Source: Verrucomicrobiia bacterium
GTDB lineage: Bacteria > Verrucomicrobiota > Verrucomicrobiia > Limisphaerales > Palsa-1400
Assembly: GCA_025934545.1 (NCBI GenBank)
Contig: JAICXV010000091.1
Span: forward strand, 1-7,579
DNA: 7,579 nucleotides
Direction of reading: 5' to 3'
This document shows, piece after piece, positions 1-5,657 of the stretch. A program made the position numbers and the translations under genes. Under the pieces are notes generated by a model, which saw only the letters and a list, made by a program, of their open reading frames with translations, was not told where the DNA came from and did no database searches. How positions within the stretch are numbered: the stretch's first letter is position 1; every line of letters starts with the position of its first letter.

Positions 1-387
1 CAGATGAACATCATGTCCGGTACGGTTGACGTTTTTTGCCGAGAGCCTGACGCTTCCGTCATTGCTTTCGCGGAGCACTGCGATTGAGCGGGTGATTTCG
101 ACGCCATCGGTCCATGCCTGCTCAATTTTTTGGCTATTGTCATCGCTGATAAATTTTGTCGACGCTCCTGTCGGCTTGAGCGTTTTGCCGTCTATCTCGA
201 CGGCGAAGCTGACATGGTCCAACGCGACATCGGTCTCGCTCCATTTGGCGCTCCAAGTCGAATCTTTGGCATCGAAGGCGACGGACACGAACGCATTGGA
301 AATAACCTGGCTTTCGGCGGAAGCGCCAATCAACAGACAGAGAAAGAACACGACTAAGGGGGCAACAATTTTTGACGTGGGAATCAC
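1..387 (-). CDS. N-terminal part of a secreted protein, possibly a glycosidase (runs off the left edge)
   Basis: An open minus-strand frame enters from the left edge without a stop; 129 codons are visible. Read from a GTG at 387, residues 7-23 form a hydrophobic signal-peptide core and an A-S-A/E-S site near residue 24 suits signal peptidase I, so the product should be exported. The mature part starts with an alternating, beta-rich pattern (N-A-F-V-S-V-A-F-D-A, then V-S-F-A-V-E-I-D-G-K) and reaches N-R-T-G-H-D-V-H-L at the edge. This resembles the N-terminal beta-sandwich of alpha-galactosidase/GH36-like secreted enzymes, but no catalytic region is in the window, so that call is tentative. 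In-frame ATGs at 456 and 489 are also open; I prefer GTG 387 because it gives a compact signal peptide, although no Shine-Dalgarno supports it. The gene diverges from the DksA-like gene across about 136 bp in which I see no confident promoter. Confidence 0.62.
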   Translation of the reverse strand, partial: MIPTSKIVAPLVVFFLCLLIGASAESQVISNAFVSVAFDAKDSTWSAKWSETDVALDHVSFAVEIDGKTLKPTGASTKFISDDNSQKIEQAWTDGVEITRSIAVLRESNDGSVRLSAKNVNRTGHDVHL

Positions 388-523
388 AACGGGAAATTGC
401 CACTGCGCATCAAACGACACCACTTCTTTTATCAACAACGCCAAAATATTTCGCATACATACATCGGGCAATTCCCTGACGCGCCTCATTTGCATTTTGC
501 GGCGGGCGTGTGAAATTGTTGAC

Positions 524-1051
524 ATGCCAAAGAAGGGTCAAGGCAAAGCCAAATCGGTGCGGCCACGAGCACGCGCGAAGGACATTTTGGGTGCGCCAAA
601 GGTGCGTGAACACATTCCGGCAAAATGGCGGACGCATTACGAACGTTTGCTCGAACTGCACAATCGGTTGTTGCAGCGAAAGGACAATTTGCACGAGGAG
701 GCGCGGGAGGAAAGGCCAGTGTTCAGCGAACACATGGCCGATGCCGGCACTGACAATTACGATCAGGATTTTGCCTTGAGCATGGCCTCGTCGGAGCAAG
801 ACGCGCTCTACGAAATCGAAGAGGCGATGCGGCGGATCAAGGTTGGGACTTACGGAATTTGCGAGGTCACGGGCAAGCCGATCGAGCCGGCGCGTCTGGC
901 CGCCATTCCATGGACGAAGTTTTCCGCGCAGGCCGAGCGCGAATTGGAACAGGGCGGACAGATAGAACGTCGGCATTTAGGCGAACGCACCGCGGTCGTC
1001 CGCACGCAAGCGACGGTCGAAGAAGAGGAAGACCCGGAGACTTCGGAGTAA
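524..1051 (+). CDS. TraR/DksA-family protein with degenerate (zinc-ligand-less) finger
   Basis: A 175-residue protein of the DksA/TraR family, which binds in the RNA polymerase secondary channel and in characterised members adjusts initiation together with ppGpp. Order: basic N-terminal tail (1-20), a helical hairpin (about 35-108) whose acidic tip lies near D77-D82, the globular finger region (110-141; Y-G-I-C-E-V-T-G-K-P-I then A-I-P-W), and an acidic tail (E-E-E-E-D-P near the end). The finger reads C113-x2-T116-x17-S134-x2-A137, so three of four zinc cysteines are replaced. This pattern matches what I recall for zinc-independent DksA2 paralogues. The tip has Y79-x2-D82-x-A84 where the classic D-x2-D-x-A is expected, so ppGpp synergy may differ. 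ATG 524 is chosen because it starts the family-like sequence; the frame stays open back to a TTG at 26 but that extension has no family features and overlaps the divergent gene. The stop is one base before the next gene, implying an operon. Confidence 0.9.
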   Translation: MPKKGQGKAKSVRPRARAKDILGAPKVREHIPAKWRTHYERLLELHNRLLQRKDNLHEEAREERPVFSEHMADAGTDNYDQDFALSMASSEQDALYEIEEAMRRIKVGTYGICEVTGKPIEPARLAAIPWTKFSAQAERELEQGGQIERRHLGERTAVVRTQATVEEEEDPETSE

Positions 1052-1052
1052 C

Positions 1053-2090
1053 TTGATCGAAAGGCCCGCGCAACAGCCATGGCGAACATGGGTCCGAGGA
1101 GTCGGGCTCTGGCTCGCAATTCTTTGGACCACATCCACGCAAGGCGCAGAAATTCGGCTCGGTTTTTTTCCAAACATTACGCACGCGCAGGCGCTTTATG
1201 CGAAGGCGACGCGTTACTTTGAAACGAACGGGCTGACGGTTCGGTGGCAGGCTTTTAATGCCGGACCGACGGCGATTGAGGCGCTTTTCTCGGACGCGAT
1301 TGACGCGACATACATCGGCCCCGGGCCAACGATCAATGGCTACGTCAAATCGCATGGGGAAAAATTTGTGATCGTGGCCGGCGTAGCCAGCGGCGGGGCG
1401 GCGCTGGTGGTGCGGCCGGACTTAAACATCCAAATCGCAGCCAATTTCAATGGGAAAACGCTGGCGACGCCGCAACTGGGCAATACGCAAGACATCGCCG
1501 CGCGCGTGTGGTTGAGAGAGCAGGGGTTGAAGCCGACGCCGCAAGGCGGCGCGATTAATCTCATCCCGCTGTCGAACCCCGACCAGATGACCATGTTCAA
1601 AACGAAACAAATTGATGGGGCGTGGACGGTCGAGCCGTGGGTGTCGCGATTAGAATTGGAAGCCAACGGGAGAATATTTTTGGAGGAAAAAACGCTTTGG
1701 CCGCAAGGCCAATATGTGACGACGCATTTGGTGGTGGCGCGCCGGTTTTTGCGAGAGCAACCTGAGGCCGTGCGGACGTTGCTGCGGTTGCACGTTGAGT
1801 TGACGCAATTGATTAATTCCAACAAGGCGAAGGCGATGCTCGTGTTGAATGACCAGATTCGCAAGGAAACCGGTCGCGCGTTGCGCGAGGACGTCATCAC
1901 GCGCGCTCTCCAGCGGGTGGAGTTAACATGGGACCCCATCGCCACTTCGCTGGAAAAGCAGGCGGCGAACGCGCATTCGATTCATTTTTTGCGGAAGGAG
2001 CCGGATCTGCGCGGTGTTTATGACGTGAACCTGTTAAACGAAGTTTTGCACGAGAAAAATTTGCCACCGGTCACAGCCAACATCAAATGA
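1053..2090 (+). CDS. NitT/TauT-type ABC transporter periplasmic substrate-binding protein
   Basis: The 345-residue solute receptor of an ABC importer in the SsuA/NrtA/TauA (NMT1-like) group. A short charged N-terminus, a hydrophobic stretch (about 16-27) and a likely cleavage site after Q-G-A (residue 32) mark it as exported. The mature protein opens with I-R-L-G-F-F-P-N-I-T-H-A-Q-A-L, the first strand and loop typical of this family, followed by G-P-T-A-I-E-A-L (71-78), D-A-T-Y-I-G-P-G-P (84-92) and T-P-Q-L-G-N-T-Q-D-I-A (139-149), the ligand-side loop of domain 2. The family takes up nitrate, taurine, alkanesulfonates, pyrimidine precursors or similar small solutes; nothing here fixes the substrate. 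The start is TTG: the nearby ATGs at 1079 and 1088 are out of frame, and a GGAG sits four bases upstream inside the end of the DksA-like gene. The stop overlaps the ATPase start as ATGA. Confidence 0.9.
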   Translation: MIERPAQQPWRTWVRGVGLWLAILWTTSTQGAEIRLGFFPNITHAQALYAKATRYFETNGLTVRWQAFNAGPTAIEALFSDAIDATYIGPGPTINGYVKSHGEKFVIVAGVASGGAALVVRPDLNIQIAANFNGKTLATPQLGNTQDIAARVWLREQGLKPTPQGGAINLIPLSNPDQMTMFKTKQIDGAWTVEPWVSRLELEANGRIFLEEKTLWPQGQYVTTHLVVARRFLREQPEAVRTLLRLHVELTQLINSNKAKAMLVLNDQIRKETGRALREDVITRALQRVELTWDPIATSLEKQAANAHSIHFLRKEPDLRGVYDVNLLNEVLHEKNLPPVTANIK

Positions 2091-2884
2091 CGAGCGACAC
2101 ACCACAATCGAACGGCAATGGAATGGCCGAAGTGACACTGGTGGTCGACGGCGTTTCTAAAACTTTCGAAACGAACATGCAAAAAACGGTCGCGGCATTG
2201 GCGCCTGTGAGCATGCAGATCAATAAAGGCGAGTTCGTCGTGTTCGTCGGGCCTTCCGGTTGCGGAAAGTCGACGATGCTCAACCTGATCGCTGGTTTTA
2301 CGCAGCCGACAACGGGCAAAATTCTTTTGGACGGGAAGGAAGTGACGAAACCGGGAAGGGATCGACTGATGATGTTCCAGGAGCACGGACTGTTTCCGTG
2401 GTTGAATGTCATCGATAACGTTTGCTATGGGTTGAAGCGGAAGTTGCTGCATCCGCGCGCGCGTCGCGAGAAAGCGCGGTCGTATTTGCGGTTGATGCAC
2501 CTCGAGGAATACGAGAAAGCGAACATTCACGAGTTGTCCGGCGGTATGAAACAACGGGTGGCGCTAGCGCGCGCGCTCGCGCCTGATCCGAGGTTGTTGC
2601 TCATTGACGAGCCGTTTTCGGCGTTGGACACGGTCGTGCGACTGGAGCTTTATGCCGAACTGCAGCGGATCCATCAGGAAACGCACAAGACAATTATATT
2701 CGTCACGCACGAAATGCAGGAGGCGGCGTGCCTCGGAGACCGTGTGATGATGTTTTCGGGCAGTCCGGGCGCCGTTGTTCACGAATTGAAAATCGACCTG
2801 CCGCGCCCGCGCAATTTCACCGACCCGCAAGTGCAAGCGCACGCGCAGGATCTGATTTCGCGATTGCAGGAAAACCGATCATGA
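2087..2884 (+). CDS. NitT/TauT-type ABC transporter ATP-binding protein
   Basis: The 265-residue cytoplasmic ATPase that powers the importer, of the SsuB/TauB/NrtD type. All motifs are intact: Walker A G-P-S-G-C-G-K-S-T (55-63), Q-loop Q98 followed by the L-F-P-W of this subfamily (102-105), ABC signature L-S-G-G-M-K-Q-R (150-157), Walker B L-L-L-I-D-E-P (170-176), D-loop S-A-L-D (178-181) and H-loop H208 in V-T-H-E. The length is normal and there is no regulatory C-terminal domain of the NrtC kind. An N-terminal stretch of about 15 polar residues precedes the first strand, so an internal start at the second methionine (M13) is possible, but ATG 2087 overlaps the upstream stop as ATGA, the usual sign of translational coupling. 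The 3' end overlaps the permease start in the same way. Confidence 0.96.
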   Translation: MTSDTPQSNGNGMAEVTLVVDGVSKTFETNMQKTVAALAPVSMQINKGEFVVFVGPSGCGKSTMLNLIAGFTQPTTGKILLDGKEVTKPGRDRLMMFQEHGLFPWLNVIDNVCYGLKRKLLHPRARREKARSYLRLMHLEEYEKANIHELSGGMKQRVALARALAPDPRLLLIDEPFSALDTVVRLELYAELQRIHQETHKTIIFVTHEMQEAACLGDRVMMFSGSPGAVVHELKIDLPRPRNFTDPQVQAHAQDLISRLQENRS

Positions 2885-3669
2885 AAACGGCGACGAAAAA
2901 AGCGACGTGGCTGGTGGTCGGATTTTACTTCCTGCTCTTCGCTGTTTGGCAGGTGCTGGCATCGCTGCGATTGGCGCCCGATTATTTATTTCCGTCGCCG
3001 ATCCAGGTCATTCATCGGCTGATTGAACTCGCGCAGGATCATCTGCTTTGGCCGAGCATCAAAACAACGTTGTTAAGAATGGTGCTGGGATTTTTGCTCG
3101 CGGCCGCGATTGGTTTGGTCATCGGCATCGCGATGGGAACGAATTGGGTGATCAATCGCACGCTAAAATCGCTGTTTCTCGGTTTGCAAATGTTGCCGAC
3201 GGCGGCGTGGGTTCCGCTGTCGCTGTTGATTTTTGGCCTGCGCGATACCGGATTTTATTTCGTGGTGGTGATGAGTTCGACGTCGGCGATCGCTATCGCA
3301 ACGGCAGACGGCATTTTGAATATCCCGCCGATTTACTTGCGGGCGGCCCGAACTTTGGGCACACCGCGCTGGGCAATGTATGGCCGGGTAATTGTGCCCG
3401 GCTCATTACCGAACGTCGTTAGCGGCCTGAAACTGGGGTGGACGTTGGGATGGCATGGAGCAGTGTCGGCGGAGTTGATTAAATCGAGCATCGGCCTCGG
3501 CTTTTTACTTTATATGGGACGCGAGTTGAACGATGCGTCGCAGGTCATCGGCATTATGTTGCTGACGATCGTGTTTGGATTGTTTTTGGATCGGTTTATG
3601 TTTGGGCTGATCGAAGCGAGGATAAGACGTCGGTGGGGACTGACGGCGGAAGAGGATCTGAGCGCTTGA
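2881..3669 (+). CDS. NitT/TauT-type ABC transporter permease (BPD_transp_1 family)
   Basis: The 262-residue inner-membrane channel of the importer, similar to SsuC/TauC/NrtB. Hydrophobic segments at about 10-30, 65-88, 95-120, 123-145, 180-200 and 221-243 suit the usual six-helix fold. The periplasmic entry sequence L-F-P-S-P (36-40) and the P-T-A-A-W-V-P-L (106-113) segment are typical of the family. The cytoplasmic EAA coupling loop, which docks on the ATPase, is at about 153-178 (L-R-A-A-R-T-L-G-T then I-V-P-G-S-L-P). ATG 2881 is chosen because it overlaps the ATPase stop by four bases and gives a normal-length protein; the same frame is open back to a TTG at 2728 inside the ATPase gene, but that extension is antisense-like filler. 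It is the last gene of the operon. Eighty-two bases separate it from the convergent small gene, with only a weak hairpin in between. Confidence 0.95.
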   Translation: MKTATKKATWLVVGFYFLLFAVWQVLASLRLAPDYLFPSPIQVIHRLIELAQDHLLWPSIKTTLLRMVLGFLLAAAIGLVIGIAMGTNWVINRTLKSLFLGLQMLPTAAWVPLSLLIFGLRDTGFYFVVVMSSTSAIAIATADGILNIPPIYLRAARTLGTPRWAMYGRVIVPGSLPNVVSGLKLGWTLGWHGAVSAELIKSSIGLGFLLYMGRELNDASQVIGIMLLTIVFGLFLDRFMFGLIEARIRRRWGLTAEEDLSA

Positions 3670-3689
3670 TCGGTGAATCTAAAGCGGCG

Positions 3690-3713
3690 TCGCTAATGCG
3701 CTCCGCCACACAG
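3690..3713. other. Non-coding convergent gap with a weak GC-rich dyad
   Basis: The 82 bases between the permease stop and the end of the small minus-strand gene contain GCGG (3684-3687) facing CCGC (3703-3706), with a further CG/CG pair and a CTAATG loop between them. Read on the minus strand it is followed by TTTAG, so it could end transcription of the small gene weakly. The stem is too imperfect for a confident terminator call. It may instead be a worn copy of a dispersed intergenic repeat. Confidence 0.2.
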
Positions 3714-3751
3714 TCCATACTGCTGTCCTTGCGAACTTCGGTAACTCCAAT

Positions 3752-3994
3752 CTAATGCTGGTGGACTTCTTTGAATAAATCGAATGCGGGAGCAAGCAGG
3801 TCGGAAGGTTCTTCATTCGGATCGCCAACGTAAGCTCGGATGGTGTCCGGCTCATTGTCATTAACGGCCAGAATGGTCGTTTTTCCGGGATTTTCTTTCA
3901 TCATCTGCTGTACCCAGTAAAGCGACTGATTATGGTTTTCGAACGGCCCGACCAAAATCATTTTCGATTGCATGATTACTTCCACGACAACCAT
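3752..3994 (-). CDS. Small conserved-looking hypothetical protein, 80 aa
   Basis: I do not recognise this protein. It is 80 residues, soluble, without signal peptide or membrane segment and without cysteine. It starts with a hydrophobic V-V-V-E-V strand, has a second strand-like M-I-L-V-G-P-F (12-18), a helix with L-Y-W-V-Q-Q-M-M (25-32), a strand T-I-L-A-V-N-D (40-46), a central D-N-E-P-D stretch and an acidic C-terminal helix. The alternation suggests a small alpha/beta fold. ATG 3994 is preferred because an AGGAGG lies five bases upstream, the best ribosome binding site in the window; M8 is an alternative. The frame stays open upstream to 4210, and an ATG at 4144 would add 50 residues and overlap the start of the divergent hydrolase, but that stretch has a poly-lysine/T-rich hairpin region and reads like leader. 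Being a real gene rests on the ribosome site and amino-acid composition, not on homology. Confidence 0.6.
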   Translation of the reverse strand: MVVVEVIMQSKMILVGPFENHNQSLYWVQQMMKENPGKTTILAVNDNEPDTIRAYVGDPNEEPSDLLAPAFDLFKEVHQH

Positions 3995-3998
3995 AACA

Positions 3999-4005
3999 CC
4001 CTCCT
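3999..4005 (-). promoter_or_regulatory. Strong Shine-Dalgarno for the 80-aa gene
   Basis: Read on the minus strand the bases are AGGAGGGTGTTATG: a near-perfect AGGAGG placed five bases before ATG 3994. It decides the start of the small gene. It stands out because most genes here, including the importer genes, rely on coupling or have weak sites. Confidence 0.75.
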
Positions 4006-4028
4006 GAATTAAGTTACTGCCAGATACA

Positions 4029-4075
4029 GGAAAATCTATGGGGCGAAAACCCCGTGAAAAGTAGGTTTTTTTTCC
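4029..4075. other. Possible structured leader RNA or operator in the divergent gap
   Basis: Within the 148 bases between the 80-aa gene and the hydrolase gene there is a nested dyad. The inner stem is GGGG (4040-4043) and CCCC (4050-4053) with a CGAAAA loop (GGGG-TTTTCG-CCCC on the minus strand). Outer bases GGAAAA (4029-4034) can pair with TTTTCC (4070-4075), and an eight-T run lies at 4066-4073. On the minus strand this would be the 5' leader of the small gene, ending about 24 bases before its ribosome site. It does not match any riboswitch class I can name. The T run is separated from the stem by 12 bases, so it is not a standard intrinsic terminator on the plus strand. Confidence 0.35.
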
Positions 4076-4142
4076 ACTTGCGCGTTTAGCGATTGCTACT
4101 TCGGGTTCGGATGCGGTATTACGATGGGACGTTTCCAGTGTC

Positions 4143-5369
4143 ATGATCCGAAAAGTAGTGCCCTTTGTCGTAGCATGGCTGTTTGCGTCACTTATTTGTC
4201 TAGCCAACAAAATGACCTACGGCCCTGATCTCGTTTTTCAAATCGACGGGAAAAAAATATTTCCCATCGGCTTCACCATGCCCCCTCCGCCCGATGGCAA
4301 AACGCCCAGCGGAAAAAGCGGCATCCAGGAACTGGCCGATGCCGGCGCAAATTTTATGCGCACTGGCAAAGGCAAGTGGAACAAGGATGAGATCGCTTAC
4401 GAACAAAAATATGAAGACGCCGCGGCGCGCGCCGGCATGCATTGCCTGATTTACCTCGGAGATTTAGCCAGCCTCAAACCAGACGAGACGAAACGCGAAG
4501 CGTTGTTGCGCGAAGTAGTGAACCGGTTCAAGAACCATCCTGGTTTTGGCGCGTGGAAAGGCGCTGATGAGCCGGAGTGGGGGCATCATCCGCTCGCCCC
4601 GTTGATGCGCGCACGCGACATTGTTCGCGACCTCGACCCGAATCATCCGATGGTTCTCATCCAGGCACCGCGCGGAACGGTTGCAACCATGCGCCAATAC
4701 AATGGGACTGCGGACGTCGTCGGCGCCGATATTTATCCAGTGAGTATTCCTCCCGGAGTCCATTCGCAGTTCAAGACCAATAAGGAGATCAACATGGTCG
4801 GCGATTACACGCGGATCATGTCGCAAGTGAGCGAAGGCCGGATGCCCGTGTGGATGGTGCTGCAAATCGCGTTCAGCGGAACGGTCAATCCGGGCAAAAA
4901 GTTAATCATGCCCACTTATCCGCAAGAGCGCTTCATGACTTACGAAGCGATTATCAACGGCGCGCGCGCGTTGTTGTATTTTGGAGGCAACCTGCCGCAA
5001 GCGATGAATCGGCGCGACGCGAAGCTGGGCTGGAATTGGGACTTTTGGAATAAAGTGTTGCGTCCGGTGATCGCGCAAATTGGCGATAAGAGCCCTCTTT
5101 ATCCGGCATTGCTCCAAACGAATTCGGCATTACCGGTGAAAGCGAGCGCTCAGGACATTGAGTTTTGCGTTCGCGAAACCGGCGGGAACATTTTCATTCT
5201 CGCTTGTAAACGCAACCGTGGCACAGCGGACGTGACCTTTAGCGGCTTGCCCGCGCAAACTTCAACGGGCGAAGTCCTGTTCGAGTCAGGGCGTCAAATC
5301 GCGGTGAAAAACGGAAGTTTTACCGATCGTTTCACGCAATTCGACGTTCACGTCTACAAACTGCGTTAA
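4143..5369 (+). CDS. Secreted TIM-barrel glycoside-hydrolase-like protein
   Basis: A 408-residue exported protein. Residues 1-21 form a signal peptide (basic M-I-R-K, then V-V-P-F-V-V-A-W-L-F-A-S-L-I-C-L-A); the C19 context lacks a proper lipobox. The mature part begins V-F-Q-I-D-G-K-K-I-F-P-I-G-F (31-44), the usual opening of (beta/alpha)8 glycosidases, followed by A-G-A-N-F-M-R-T (67-74, strand 2), H-C-L-I-Y-L-G-D (100-107), and F-G-A-W-K-G-A-D-E-P-E-W (135-146), where E143 after D142 is the likely acid/base at the end of a barrel strand. Later come D-V-V-G-A-D-I-Y-P (191-199), P-V-W-M-V-L-Q (235-241), and R-F-M-T-Y-E-A-I-I-N-G-A-R-A-L-L-Y-F-G-G (263-282). The last 80 residues look like a small beta-sandwich. 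I cannot name the nucleophile, the substrate or the family number. There is no clear Shine-Dalgarno; a weak TTGCTA/TATTAC pair (4095-4124 region) is the only promoter-like sequence. Confidence 0.75.
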   Translation: MIRKVVPFVVAWLFASLICLANKMTYGPDLVFQIDGKKIFPIGFTMPPPPDGKTPSGKSGIQELADAGANFMRTGKGKWNKDEIAYEQKYEDAAARAGMHCLIYLGDLASLKPDETKREALLREVVNRFKNHPGFGAWKGADEPEWGHHPLAPLMRARDIVRDLDPNHPMVLIQAPRGTVATMRQYNGTADVVGADIYPVSIPPGVHSQFKTNKEINMVGDYTRIMSQVSEGRMPVWMVLQIAFSGTVNPGKKLIMPTYPQERFMTYEAIINGARALLYFGGNLPQAMNRRDAKLGWNWDFWNKVLRPVIAQIGDKSPLYPALLQTNSALPVKASAQDIEFCVRETGGNIFILACKRNRGTADVTFSGLPAQTSTGEVLFESGRQIAVKNGSFTDRFTQFDVHVYKLR

Positions 5370-5599
5370 GGATTTTTCTTTTCCGAAGGACTCGGCGATT
5401 CGTAGCTATGCGAGGGGCCTGTTCCAATTGAGTTGGAACCGGCGGTGACTGGCGGCGTTTTGCTGCCCGAGGGTTCGTTGACGGTGCCTCCCATTTTCGT
5501 GCGCGTCCCGGTCGCGCTCGACGATTTTGTATCGCCTTCGCCGCTGCCGCATCCCACCAACGCCCAAGCCAATCCTATCAGCAACCAGATCCGTTTCAT
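5366..5599 (-). CDS. Small low-complexity lipoprotein, 77 aa (paralogue of the next upstream gene)
   Basis: A tiny predicted lipoprotein. M-K-R then a hydrophobic run lead to the lipobox L-V-G-C with the lipidated cysteine at residue 17. The mature 61 residues are rich in G, S, T, P and charged residues with no predicted fold, so this is likely a disordered membrane-anchored tail. It shares a plan with the upstream lipoprotein: lipobox followed by G/S/D/T-rich linker, then N-E-P-S-G-S, then a C-terminus ending N-P. Function unknown. ATG 5599 gives the textbook lipoprotein signal, but no Shine-Dalgarno precedes it; the bases just upstream are the arm of a hairpin plus TTTAAAAC. Its TAA overlaps the hydrolase TAA on the other strand within a single TTAA, so the two genes are convergent with no space for a separate terminator. 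Confidence 0.72.
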   Translation of the reverse strand: MKRIWLLIGLAWALVGCGSGEGDTKSSSATGTRTKMGGTVNEPSGSKTPPVTAGSNSIGTGPSHSYESPSPSEKKNP

Positions 5600-5608
5600 G
5601 TTTTAAAG

Positions 5609-5638
5609 GAGGCGGCCGGCATTGTTCCGGACCGCCTC
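5609..5638 (-). terminator. Strong hairpin between the two lipoprotein genes
   Basis: GAGGCGGCCGG (5609-5619) pairs with CCGGACCGCCTC (5627-5638) over eleven base pairs with one bulged A at 5631 and a seven-base loop. On the minus strand it lies 20 bases after the stop of the serine-rich lipoprotein gene and is followed by CTTTAAAAC, a poor U tract, ten bases before the next start. It could be a partial terminator, an mRNA-stabilising 3' stem, or an attenuator setting different levels of the two proteins. On the plus strand nothing T-rich follows. Confidence 0.5.
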
Positions 5639-5657
5639 ACCACGCTATACGACCGAA

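Noticed and set aside
26..523. N-terminal extension of the DksA-like frame (166 extra codons from a TTG)
   Set aside because: It is antisense to the signal-peptide gene at 1-387, has no family features and no ribosome site; the family-like sequence begins at ATG 524.
519..524. TTGACA sequence resembling a -35 box
   Set aside because: It overlaps the DksA-like start codon, so it cannot serve that gene, and no -10 at suitable spacing drives another gene.
410..976. 188-codon minus-strand frame opposite the DksA-like gene
   Set aside because: Its composition (Arg, Leu, Phe-rich without a motif) is what the antisense of an acidic DksA gene gives; the plus-strand product has clear family motifs.
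1340..1945. 201-codon minus-strand frame inside the binding-protein gene
   Set aside because: Shadow of a well-supported SsuA/NrtA-type gene; high Cys/Arg/Ser content and no recognisable domain.
2018..2554. 178-codon minus-strand frame across the ATPase start
   Set aside because: It is antisense to an ATPase with all motifs intact and has His/Arg/Gln-rich shadow composition.
4029..4075. Known riboswitch (c-di-GMP, fluoride, preQ1) in the divergent gap
   Set aside because: The conserved cores of these classes, as far as I can recall them, are absent; only generic stem pairing is visible.
4095..4118. TTGCTA / TATTAC promoter-like pair before the hydrolase
   Set aside because: Only four of six matches in each box with an 18-base spacer; too weak to annotate as a feature.
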